A stretch of DNA of 6,948 nucleotides from Methanomicrobiales archaeon (GCA_028678965.1 JAJRCM010000025.1:1-6948); one strand, 5' to 3'. Shown: positions 1 to 5,849, numbered from the stretch's first letter. Program-made: numbers and translations. The notes: generated by a model not told the origin, from the sequence alone.

Positions 1-686
1 ATCTCACCCCGTTGCATGAGAAAGGCAGCAGCACTGTCCGGTATGACGGTTACTCCGATCCCATCCCGTTCCAGTTCCCAGGCCGTGAGACGGGCCCCCT
101 GGAAGAGAGGGCGGGTCTCACTCGCTATCACCTGTACGTCTTTTCCTTTCTCCACCGCAGAGCGGATGACACCGAGCGCTGTTCCCCACTCGGTACAGGC
201 AAGGGCACCGGCATTGCAGTGGGTGAGCACCGTACATCGCTGGGGGAGTAACGCTGCTCCCGCTTCCCCGAGGGCATGACAGATGGCGATATCCTCTTTT
301 GCAATTCTCTCCGCCTCTTCGAGAGCTGCCACCCTCCCTTCTGAAATGGTAGGGGACGTGCGGACGCGCTCAAGTACCCTGTCCACACCCCATGACAGGT
401 TCACTGCGGTGGGGCGGGTTCGTTTGAGCGAAAAAGCACTCCCTTCAACATCGGAGATAAATTGCCCGTGGCTGGGAGCGGTACTGTTAAGAGCAGCGAG
501 AGCTACCCCGTATGCTCCAGCGACCCCCAGGGCGGGAGCGCCGCGAATCTCCAGCGTGCGGATGGCCTGTTCGAGCCGGGAGACATCACCACACCTGGTG
601 ATCTCGTAACGGGCTGGAAGCAGTGTCTGGTTCACGAACCGGAGGGAGGTGGTGGAGTGATCCCACCACAGGGTGCGATCAGGCAT
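1..686 (-). CDS. mtnA: S-methyl-5-thioribose-1-phosphate isomerase-like protein (aIF2B/MtnA family), C-terminus cut by window edge
   Basis: The frame opens at the ATG at 686 and stays open to base 1, giving 228 residues; MtnA proteins usually have about 340-370, so roughly the last third lies outside. The family isomerises 5-methylthioribose-1-phosphate (in some archaea also 5-deoxyribose-1-phosphate) to the ribulose form in methylthioadenosine or deoxyadenosine salvage, in the cytoplasm. Visible motifs are the RGAPALGVAGAYG substrate loop at residues 48-60, THCNAGALA at 155-163 with the catalytic-type Cys157, SETRPLFQGARLTAWEL at 189-205, and PDSAAAFLM at 216-224, whose Asp217 matches the general acid/base. 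MtnA usually has Asp-Asn here; this protein has Asp-Ser. The start overlaps the end of the HdrA-like gene by 8 bases and follows a strong GAGGTGA ribosome site. A ribose-1,5-bisphosphate isomerase or another aIF2B-like role is the main alternative, but the long SETRP block favours MtnA. Confidence 0.85.
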   Translation of the reverse strand, partial: MPDRTLWWDHSTTSLRFVNQTLLPARYEITRCGDVSRLEQAIRTLEIRGAPALGVAGAYGVALAALNSTAPSHGQFISDVEGSAFSLKRTRPTAVNLSWGVDRVLERVRTSPTISEGRVAALEEAERIAKEDIAICHALGEAGAALLPQRCTVLTHCNAGALACTEWGTALGVIRSAVEKGKDVQVIASETRPLFQGARLTAWELERDGIGVTVIPDSAAAFLMQRGE

Positions 687-1971
687 GTTTCTTCACCTCG
701 GCGGCGAGTACGTCGCGAAACGCTTTCATTGCTGCAGCCTCACCGGTTGTGACTGAATCGGGAATATCCCGCGGGGACGAAACCGTTCCTGCCACATAGA
801 TACCCGGTTTGATGGTGAGCACTGGCCCCATCTTATCATCCTTCAATCGTACAAAGCCGGTCTCCTCAACAGGAATGCCGAGCATTTTTGCGAGCCGTTG
901 CAGGTCAGGAGCAGGGTCCATTCCCACGGCAAGGACAACGAGCTCCGGGTGGAGGGTGAGTACCTCCCCCGTCTCGGTGTTCTCCACCTGGAGGCTCACA
1001 CCCCTTCCTTCCTCCTCCACACAACCAGGTAACCCCCGGAGAAATCGGATGCCCATCCGCTCTGCCCGCTGGTAGTACTCTTCATACCCTTTCCCATAGG
1101 CCCGGATATCATGGTAGCAGATGGTGACGTTTGTCTCCGGATCCTTCTCCTTGATCAGGATGGCATTCTTGATTGCTGCCATGCAGCAGACACTGGAACA
1201 GTAGGGACGTTTGACGGACATGTCCCGCGAGCCAACACACTGGATGAACAGGACCTCCCTGGGAGGTACTCCGGTGCTCAACCGTCGCACCTCTCCCCCG
1301 GTGGGACCGTTCGCATTCATCATCCGCTCCAGTTCAAGGCTGGTGATGACATCGGGGAACCGCAGGTACCCGAACTGCGCTTTCTGGCAGGCATCGAAGA
1401 CCGTGTAGCCAACCGCAACAATGACACTGGTCACGATAATCTCCATCACCTTCTCCGTCTCCTCGCGGAGGATGGCATCGCGGTCACAGATATCGTAGCA
1501 GAGACCGCACTCGATACAGTGTTCGCTGTCCTTGATGACGATATCAGGGATTGCCTGGGGCTGGGGTTTGTAGATGGCTTTCCGTGTTCCGATCCCGGCA
1601 TCGAAACGGTTGTACACCTCCACCGGGCAGATCCTGATACAGTCCCCGCACCCGTTGCACAGGGATTCATCGATAAACCGGGGATGTTTATGGATGGTGA
1701 GCGTGAATCTGCCAACCTTTCCTTTGATCCCCTCGACAGTGGAGCAGGTATGGAGCTGGATGAGAGGGTGCCGTGCAACGTCGGCCATCTTGGGGGAGAG
1801 GATGCACATCGAGCAGTCGTTGGTGGGAAAGGTCTTGTCCAGCTGGGCCATGTGCCCCCCAATGGATGGCTCCCGCTCGATGAGGTGGACGAGGATTCCG
1901 TGGTTTGCTATATCCAGTGCTGCCTGGATTCCGGCTACACCGGCTCCAATCACTGCCACGCTACCGGCCAT
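679..1971 (-). CDS. Short HdrA-like FAD/iron-sulfur oxidoreductase (heterodisulfide reductase subunit A family)
   Basis: A 430-residue cytoplasmic flavoprotein homologous to the core of HdrA, the electron-bifurcating subunit of the CoB-CoM heterodisulfide reductase complex. In order: a dinucleotide-binding GAGVAG at residues 9-14; the HdrA signature TNDCSMCILSPKM at 50-62; an inserted ferredoxin with Cys105-x2-108-x2-111-x3-115-Pro and Cys152-x2-155-x2-158-x3-162, the second followed by Asp instead of the usual Pro; the HdrA-type cluster motif Cys245-x12-Cys258-x3-Cys262-Cys263; and a C-terminal FAD motif GIYVAGTVSSPRDIPDS. Full-length HdrA has about 650 residues with an extra N-terminal domain and a C-terminal two-cluster ferredoxin; both are absent. 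An in-frame ATG at 2010 would add 13 residues but has no ribosome site, so I chose ATG 1971, which sits just before the conserved Rossmann strand. The gene overlaps the beta-helix gene by 11 bases and mtnA by 8. Electron partners and substrate are unknown; I would not call it a true heterodisulfide reductase subunit. Confidence 0.85.
   Translation of the reverse strand: MAGSVAVIGAGVAGIQAALDIANHGILVHLIEREPSIGGHMAQLDKTFPTNDCSMCILSPKMADVARHPLIQLHTCSTVEGIKGKVGRFTLTIHKHPRFIDESLCNGCGDCIRICPVEVYNRFDAGIGTRKAIYKPQPQAIPDIVIKDSEHCIECGLCYDICDRDAILREETEKVMEIIVTSVIVAVGYTVFDACQKAQFGYLRFPDVITSLELERMMNANGPTGGEVRRLSTGVPPREVLFIQCVGSRDMSVKRPYCSSVCCMAAIKNAILIKEKDPETNVTICYHDIRAYGKGYEEYYQRAERMGIRFLRGLPGCVEEEGRGVSLQVENTETGEVLTLHPELVVLAVGMDPAPDLQRLAKMLGIPVEETGFVRLKDDKMGPVLTIKPGIYVAGTVSSPRDIPDSVTTGEAAAMKAFRDVLAAEVKKHA
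693..699 (-). promoter_or_regulatory. Shine-Dalgarno site of mtnA
   Basis: On the minus strand GAGGTGA lies 6 bases before the ATG at 686, inside the last codons of the HdrA-like gene. It matches the archaeal anti-Shine-Dalgarno complement (GGAGGTGATC) over seven bases, supports ATG 686 as the start, and suggests translation coupled to the upstream gene. Confidence 0.7.
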
Positions 1972-2455
1972 GGACGTATCCCCGGGCCAGCTTGACGTAT
2001 TCCCGTGCATTGGTCAGGATGTGCTCCCGCTCGGCAGGGGTGGTCTGGCGAATGACCTTTCCCGGCACACCGAGCACCACAGAATAGGGAGGGATGTGAG
2101 CGCCCTCCGTGACCACTGCTCCAGCACCGATAATCGATCCCTCTCCCACCACTACCCCATTCATCACGATGGATCCCATCCCCACCAGTACCTGGTCGGA
2201 GATAGTACATCCATGGAGGATCGCACCATGTCCTACCGAGACCGATGAACCCACCTTCACCGGGTGACCGATGCTTGTATGGAGCACCGCATTGTCCTGG
2301 ATGTTGGATCCTTCGCCGATTGTGATACTGTCCCGGTCGCCACGAAGGATAGCTCCAAACCAGATACTGGTACCTTCACCGATGGATACCTCGCCCAGAA
2401 CGGTGGCGTTCCCTGCGATAAAAAGAGCAGATATCGGCCTTTGAGCGGTATCCAT
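1961..2455 (-). CDS. Gamma-class carbonic anhydrase-like protein (left-handed beta-helix, YrdA/PaaY/CamH type)
   Basis: A 164-residue hexapeptide-repeat protein. Imperfect [LIV]-G-x4 turns (VLGEVSIGEG, ITIGEG, VKVGSSVSVGHG, VLVGMGSIV, GSIIGAG) run from about residue 17 to 115 and predict a left-handed beta-helix that would trimerise; a short helical tail follows. Residues matching the gamma carbonic anhydrase (Cam) active site are present with the right spacing: Arg38-x-Asp40, Gln53-x5-His59, and His76-x4-His81, the last three histidines being the metal ligands. The acidic proton-shuttle loop of Cam is missing, as in the CamH subclass. Activity could be reversible CO2 hydration, but many such proteins have no proven activity, and an acyltransferase role cannot be excluded. 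It is the first gene of the left minus-strand operon. The ATG at 2455 has no clear ribosome site and may be leaderless. Confidence 0.87.
   Translation of the reverse strand: MDTAQRPISALFIAGNATVLGEVSIGEGTSIWFGAILRGDRDSITIGEGSNIQDNAVLHTSIGHPVKVGSSVSVGHGAILHGCTISDQVLVGMGSIVMNGVVVGEGSIIGAGAVVTEGAHIPPYSVVLGVPGKVIRQTTPAEREHILTNAREYVKLARGYVHGR
1978..1983 (-). promoter_or_regulatory. Candidate ribosome site choosing the 1971 start of the HdrA-like gene
   Basis: GGGGAT on the minus strand lies 6 bases before the ATG at 1971. It is only a partial match to GGAGGTGAT, but the alternative ATG at 2010 has nothing comparable at a sensible distance. Confidence 0.35.
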
Positions 2456-2461
2456 AATACC
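2447..2461. promoter_or_regulatory. Candidate promoter element / inverted repeat at the divergent coaD / beta-helix gene boundary
   Basis: A perfect 5-base inverted repeat, GGTAT-N5-ATACC, is centred on the start codon of the beta-helix gene. Its ATAATA core (2454-2459) lies about 27-32 bases before the coaD ATG. That is where an archaeal TATA box would sit if coaD mRNA is leaderless. The divergent gap holds no better AT-rich box. Short symmetry like this can occur by chance, so this is a weak call. Confidence 0.25.
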
Positions 2462-2485
2462 ATTAGAGGTTAATCACTGAAGAGA

Positions 2486-2944
2486 ATGAAGGTTATGGTG
2501 GGAGGGACGTTTGATCCCCTCCATGACGGGCACCGGAAGCTTATCCGACGTACTTTTTCCCTTGCTGGTGAGAAGGGAGAAGTCATCATCGGGCTCACCA
2601 CCGATTCTTTTGCCTCTGGAAAAACACACCCGGTACGTCCATTTGAAGAACGGAAGCAGCACCTGGTGGAGTTCATCGCTGAGAACCAATTCCCTGCGAC
2701 GTGGCATATCGAACCACTCCCTGATCGTTACGGTACCGCCCTTCATGCAGACTTCGATGCTCTGGTGGTGAGTGAGGAAACTGCGAAGGTGGCAGTTGAA
2801 ATCAACCGCTTGCGGCAGCAACAGGGAAAACGGAAAGTGGACATTCACCAGATTGCCTGCGTCCTCGCGGATGATGGGAGGTGGATATCCAGCACCCGCA
2901 TCATCCGTGGTGAGATAGATGAGCGGGGAAGGATGCTCAGATGA
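2486..2944 (+). CDS. coaD: Phosphopantetheine adenylyltransferase, archaeal type
   Basis: A 152-residue cytoplasmic nucleotidyltransferase that joins ATP and 4'-phosphopantetheine to give dephospho-CoA and pyrophosphate, the penultimate step of coenzyme A synthesis. The N-terminus is a single Rossmann-like domain with GGTFDPLHDGH at residues 6-16, holding the HxGH ATP-binding motif (His13, His16). The second signature, ISSTR at 134-138 followed by IIRGEID, is the counterpart of the nucleotidyltransferase ISSTxxR motif. Length and the LVVSEET stretch fit the archaeal rather than the bacterial branch of the family. It is the only plus-strand gene here. It starts 30 bases from the divergent beta-helix gene and its last 8 bases overlap the end of convergent pyrI. 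No good Shine-Dalgarno precedes ATG 2486, so a leaderless transcript is plausible. A later in-frame ATG at 2495 would cut into the first strand and is unlikely. Confidence 0.93.
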   Translation: MKVMVGGTFDPLHDGHRKLIRRTFSLAGEKGEVIIGLTTDSFASGKTHPVRPFEERKQHLVEFIAENQFPATWHIEPLPDRYGTALHADFDALVVSEETAKVAVEINRLRQQQGKRKVDIHQIACVLADDGRWISSTRIIRGEIDERGRMLR

Positions 2945-3404
2945 TATGATTGGCGATATCCTTCGTGATCAGCCAGTCACAGTAGGTACACTGTAATCCT
3001 TTTCTGGTCACTTCGAAGCTGCTGATGATTGGCTCTTTGGTATTGGAGATGCAGCCCGGGTTGGGGCAGCGGATCACGCCTTTGAGAAGCGGGGGAATAG
3101 TCACTCCTTTTTTATTATGGACCGCGCACTCACGGATAATATTGATAGTCGCCTGGGGGGCGATCAGGGCAATCCGGTCCACTTCGTCCTGGCGGAGTTC
3201 CCGGTTTTCAATCTTCACGATGTCCTTTCTCCCGATGCGGGGACTCGTCACATTGGTCGCCACACTGATTGATTCGGTGGTGGTGCCCGTAATACCCAGG
3301 ATCTTCAGCACATTCAACGCTTCCCCCGCGGTGATATGGTCGATCACGGTACCATTGGTAATCGGCCTGATGATGAGTCCCTTTTGATGGCTGTTCTCAC
3401 TCAT
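2937..3404 (-). CDS. pyrI: Aspartate carbamoyltransferase regulatory subunit
   Basis: The 155-residue regulatory chain that, in characterised relatives, binds the catalytic trimers of PyrB and mediates nucleotide control of the first committed pyrimidine step. The N-terminal allosteric domain has RPITNGTVIDHI (13-24) and the following ITAGEALNVLKILGI block, a usual site of nucleotide contacts. NKKGV at 97-101 leads into the zinc domain, where Cys113, Cys118, Cys139 and Cys142 form the expected Cys-x4-Cys...Cys-x2-Cys set. Length equals the family norm of about 150. The start ATG overlaps the pyrB stop as ATGA and has a strong ribosome site, so the two subunits should be made together. Its 3' end overlaps the end of coaD on the other strand by 8 bases, leaving no room for an intergenic terminator. 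Confidence 0.97.
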   Translation of the reverse strand: MSENSHQKGLIIRPITNGTVIDHITAGEALNVLKILGITGTTTESISVATNVTSPRIGRKDIVKIENRELRQDEVDRIALIAPQATINIIRECAVHNKKGVTIPPLLKGVIRCPNPGCISNTKEPIISSFEVTRKGLQCTYCDWLITKDIANHII

Positions 3405-4297
3405 TTCATCACCTCTAGGAGCAGGGCCATGCGGACCGGGACGGCATTTCTCGCCTGTTCAAAGTAGCGGGCATAGGGCAGGGCATCGACGCGGGGATCG
3501 ATCTCATCGACACGGGGAAGGGGATGAAGAATAATGAGCCGCTCACGGACCCCCTCAAGGAGTTCGGGAGTGATGCGGTAGCTCGAAGCCACTCCGTAGT
3601 AGGAGGCTGTGTCGGGGAACCGCTCTCTCTGGATGCGGGTGACATACAGGACGTCCAGGTCCCGGATTACCTCCTCAATGGAAGAATGCTCCCGAACCTT
3701 CATCTTCCGGCTTCGCAATTCCTGGACCACATTGGGGGGTAATTCCAGCCCTTTGGGAGCGATCGTATGAAGATTGACATCGTAGAGCGACAGGGCATAG
3801 GCGAGGGAATGAGCGGTTCTCCCGTATCGGAGATCACCGAGAAGACCGACGTCAACCTGTTCGAGAGGCATTGACTGGCGGATGGTGAAAAGATCGAGCA
3901 TGGTCTGTGAGGGGTGCTGTCCTGCGCCATCCCCGGCATTGATCACCGGAACGGTTGCAAACTCACTTGCCAGCCGGGCGGCTCCCTCCTTGGGATGACG
4001 GAGCACGATTGCATCTGCATAGCCGCTGATGACCCTGATGGTGTCAGCGAGCGTCTCGCCCTTCACGATAGAACTCGCTTCCACGCAGTCGATACTGATG
4101 CAGGCTCCTCCCAGCCGGGCCATGGCCGTCTCAAATGACATCCTGGTGCGGGTGCTCGGTTCAAAGAAGAGCAGCCCCAGGATCTTTCCTGATAAAGCCC
4201 GGGCATCGTACTGGTTATCCCCAATCCTCTGTGCAGTATCCAGAATATGGTCCAGCCGTTCCCTGCTGAAGTCCCGAATGGAGATGATGTGATCCAT
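3401..4297 (-). CDS. pyrB: Aspartate carbamoyltransferase catalytic subunit
   Basis: Condenses carbamoyl phosphate and L-aspartate to N-carbamoyl-aspartate and phosphate, the committed step of UMP synthesis; the catalytic chain acts as trimers. All diagnostic motifs of the 298-residue protein are intact: FEPSTRTR at residues 45-52 (carbamoyl phosphate loop), SIVKGET at 76-82 (the 80s loop lysine), HPSQ at 128-131, GDLRYGRT at 154-161, RIQRERF at 221-227 (the aspartate-binding 230s loop) and HPLPRVDEI at 258-266. The frame is open back to a TTG at 4312, but ATG 4297 follows a textbook AGGAGGT and begins at the conserved N-terminus, so I use it. It starts one base after the trmI stop and overlaps pyrI by ATGA. 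Nothing looks abnormal in the enzyme; the placement behind tRNA-methylation and chaperone genes is the notable part. Confidence 0.97.
   Translation of the reverse strand: MDHIISIRDFSRERLDHILDTAQRIGDNQYDARALSGKILGLLFFEPSTRTRMSFETAMARLGGACISIDCVEASSIVKGETLADTIRVISGYADAIVLRHPKEGAARLASEFATVPVINAGDGAGQHPSQTMLDLFTIRQSMPLEQVDVGLLGDLRYGRTAHSLAYALSLYDVNLHTIAPKGLELPPNVVQELRSRKMKVREHSSIEEVIRDLDVLYVTRIQRERFPDTASYYGVASSYRITPELLEGVRERLIILHPLPRVDEIDPRVDALPYARYFEQARNAVPVRMALLLEVMK
3408..3415 (-). promoter_or_regulatory. Shine-Dalgarno site of pyrI
   Basis: Minus-strand GAGGTGAT lies 3 bases before the pyrI ATG, inside the last codons of pyrB. It is an eight-base match to the 16S 3'-end complement and, with the ATGA overlap, suggests coupled synthesis of the two subunits. 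Confidence 0.75.
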
Positions 4298-4298
4298 C

Positions 4299-5024
4299 TT
4301 ACCTCCTCGCAATGGTGATGTACCCGCTGTGGCATACCCGCGTTGAGGGGCGTGTCCCCCGACTTGTGCGGGTCAACTCCCGTTCCATGCATTCATGTGT
4401 ATGCACCTCGCGAAATAAGCCCTTTGCCGCATCGATCGCGGTGAACGTCTGCTCCAGGAACGGGGTGTAACAGGCAAGGTATCCCCCCGGACGGAGAAGG
4501 CGGGAGGCATGCTCAACATGGGCTGGTTCAACCGTCATATCGTAGTGCACCACATCGTAGCTTCCGGTCGCCTCCAGGACGTCTCCATTGATAACCTCCA
4601 CGTTCTCCAACTTGGCTGCCTGGATATTGTTCCGGGCGAGAGTGGCGAACTCCGGCTTTCGCTCATACGTGACAACTCGCCGGGCGATCCCTCCAAAGTA
4701 GGTGGCTGCGACGCCGCTACCAGTACCGGCATCCAGCACTTCGTCGGTCCGATTGAGGCCGGTGAGGCCAATAACAAGGCCAATATCTCTGGGCAGCATA
4801 GGAGCCCCCGACCTGGCTGCATGGACAAAAAAATCAGTAGGGCGGGGGATGAGGATGGTGAACTCATAGCCAAGGTGGGTCACTGCACAGTCTCCGGGTG
4901 AGGCCCCGATAAGAGTATTGAGTGAGAGGACACCGCGATCGGTACTCAGGTTCCCCTTTCCTGCCCGAACATAGTACTCCCGGTCCTGACTGACCAGCAG
5001 AACTCGTTCTCCATCCTCAATCAT
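4299..5024 (-). CDS. trmI: tRNA (adenine-N1)-methyltransferase, TrmI family
   Basis: A 241-residue SAM-dependent class I methyltransferase of the family that makes 1-methyladenosine at tRNA position 58 (and 57 in archaea). Residues 1-60 form the small N-terminal beta domain. TDFFVHAARSGAPMLPRD (63-80) resembles the TrmI motif ahead of the methyltransferase core, and VLDAGTGSG at 96-104 is the SAM-binding glycine loop. Tyr120-Glu121 ends strand 2, where the ribose is held, and NGDVLE (146-151) holds the adenine-side acid. The ending RPSTRVCHSGYITIAR matches the family's terminal strand. The catalytic-type Asp162 is kept, but the following segment reads DMTVEPAHV where relatives have D-L-x-x-P-W. 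Length fits the usual 250 or so. It overlaps NAC by 8 bases and ends one base before pyrB. A diverged substrate specificity is possible. Confidence 0.85.
   Translation of the reverse strand: MIEDGERVLLVSQDREYYVRAGKGNLSTDRGVLSLNTLIGASPGDCAVTHLGYEFTILIPRPTDFFVHAARSGAPMLPRDIGLVIGLTGLNRTDEVLDAGTGSGVAATYFGGIARRVVTYERKPEFATLARNNIQAAKLENVEVINGDVLEATGSYDVVHYDMTVEPAHVEHASRLLRPGGYLACYTPFLEQTFTAIDAAKGLFREVHTHECMERELTRTSRGTRPSTRVCHSGYITIARR
4301..4307 (-). promoter_or_regulatory. Shine-Dalgarno site fixing the pyrB start
   Basis: Minus-strand AGGAGGT lies 3 bases before ATG 4297. The final T is also the first base of the trmI TAA stop codon, so ribosomes ending trmI stop on the pyrB ribosome site. It rules against the upstream TTG at 4312, which lies 5' of the site. 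Confidence 0.8.
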
Positions 5025-5346
5025 GGGTGGTTAATCGGATGATTGCTTCAGCTATATCGCCCTTGGTCTCGACAAGGGCGGTTCTCGCCTGCTCTTCTAC
5101 CACGCCGGTCTGGGCTATCACCAGCCTGACGTCTTCCTCAGCAAGTGCCGGGATTGCTGCCCTGAACTGTGCATTCCCGGTGACCTGGTAGGTGGTCACC
5201 CCCTGCATGGTGACCGCCACCACTTCTGCTCCCTCAAACACATACTCACCGCTCCCAGTGGAGATGACAATCCGCTTCACATCCTCAATGGGGGTCATTT
5301 CCATACCAAGCTGCTTCATCATCTGCTTCATCTTTTTGGGGTTCAT
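5017..5346 (-). CDS. nac: Nascent polypeptide-associated complex protein (archaeal NAC)
   Basis: A 109-residue archaeal NAC. In this family a homodimer binds ribosomes and contacts emerging nascent chains. Residues 1-12 are basic and methionine-rich (MNPKKMKQMMKQL), the expected ribosome-contact segment. The NAC beta-barrel spans about 17-65 with the family motif DVKRIVI and the strands YVFEGAEVVAVTMQGVTTYQVTG. A UBA domain fills 70-107 (EEDVRLVIAQTGV, then ARTALVETKGDIAEAIIRL), which is the standard archaeal architecture. The frame is open back to a GTG at 5361, but ATG 5346 overlaps the upstream stop as ATGA and has an AGGA site in front, so I prefer it. The gene overlaps trmI by 8 bases. 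Confidence 0.95.
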   Translation of the reverse strand: MNPKKMKQMMKQLGMEMTPIEDVKRIVISTGSGEYVFEGAEVVAVTMQGVTTYQVTGNAQFRAAIPALAEEDVRLVIAQTGVVEEQARTALVETKGDIAEAIIRLTTHD

Positions 5347-5849
5347 TTTTCCTGGGAACACCGAGATTCACTTCCCTGTCGTACTTTTACTGCTACACCA
5401 TAATTAAATGAAAGCATCTCGCGACCGGAGAGAACTGCACTCCCCGTTGCGAGGAGGCGGTCATCAGTGGTTACCACCAGCACTTCATCACCGCACCGTA
5501 TATCTGGATCAGCATCCAGCACGTGTTTGGCGAATGTGTTCTTCCCCTGAGCAACAAAAGCGGCCACTTCCTCATTGAGGATAACCCGGGAACGGGGAGG
5601 TGGCAACACCATCTTGAGACGACTGCCGCCCTGGATTGAAAGGGTGAATAGGCCATCCTGTGCACGAAGGGTGGCAAGTCTGTGGCCATTGTACATCACC
5701 TGCCGAATACGCCCGGTGGTGGAGAGGATGAACTCGCATCCTTCGGGGAAGAGTCCTTCCCCTGCACCAGCCCCGAATTGGTACTCAGCGATGGTGCGAA
5801 CTCGCCTGAGTGCATTGTTCTGAGAGGACTCGGTTGACACAGTGGACAA
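5343..5849 (-). CDS. Stand-alone C2-PUA RNA-binding protein (archaeosine transglycosylase C-terminal-like)
   Basis: About 168 residues without a catalytic domain. Residues 17-82 (RVRTIAEYQFGAGAG, then TTGRIRQVMYNGHRLATLRAQDGLF) resemble the C2 domain of archaeal tRNA-guanine transglycosylase and archaeosine synthase. Residues 86-157 are a PUA domain with the same family's GKNTFAKHV, CGDEVLVV and LLATGSAVLSG motifs. By homology it should bind structured RNA, probably tRNA, in the cytoplasm; its function is unproven. It lies between the DHH gene and nac and overlaps nac by ATGA. The start is uncertain: the frame is open from GTG 5882 with further GTG at 5840, but TTG 5849 sits 3 bases after AGGAGG, so I use it. 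Whichever start is right, the 5' end lies inside the DHH gene. It may act with the tRNA methyltransferase two genes downstream, which is inference. Confidence 0.82.
   Translation of the reverse strand: MSTVSTESSQNNALRRVRTIAEYQFGAGAGEGLFPEGCEFILSTTGRIRQVMYNGHRLATLRAQDGLFTLSIQGGSRLKMVLPPPRSRVILNEEVAAFVAQGKNTFAKHVLDADPDIRCGDEVLVVTTDDRLLATGSAVLSGREMLSFNYGVAVKVRQGSESRCSQEK
5350..5353 (-). promoter_or_regulatory. Short Shine-Dalgarno supporting the nac start
   Basis: Minus-strand AGGA followed by three A residues directly precedes ATG 5346. The match is short, but the upstream GTG at 5361 has nothing similar and would lengthen the overlap with the PUA gene. Confidence 0.4.

Noticed and set aside
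1446..1862. A 138-codon minus-strand frame overlapping the HdrA-like gene, considered as a frameshift remnant
   Set aside because: The HdrA-like frame is continuous with all motifs in order, so no frameshift is needed; this is an out-of-frame reading.
679..1971. Possible selenocysteine or in-frame TGA recoding, as known for some methanogen Hdr-linked proteins
   Set aside because: The frame has no internal TGA, and every motif cysteine is encoded as Cys.
1111..1995. A 294-codon open frame on the plus strand, antisense to the HdrA-like gene
   Set aside because: It mirrors a clearly conserved Cys-rich flavoprotein on the other strand, shows no recognisable domain, and long antisense frames are common in GC-rich coding DNA.
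1971..2010. Longer HdrA-like start at ATG 2010
   Set aside because: The extra 13 residues have no ribosome site, lie on top of the beta-helix gene's last codons and precede the usual Rossmann N-terminus.
1574..2248. A 224-codon plus-strand open frame crossing the HdrA-like/beta-helix boundary
   Set aside because: It spans two well supported minus-strand genes, has no ribosome site or known motif, and is Ser/Arg/Pro-rich like a shadow translation.
2945..3010. Terminator downstream of coaD (a T4 run near 2999-3002)
   Set aside because: It lies inside pyrI coding sequence, is only four T bases long and has no hairpin.
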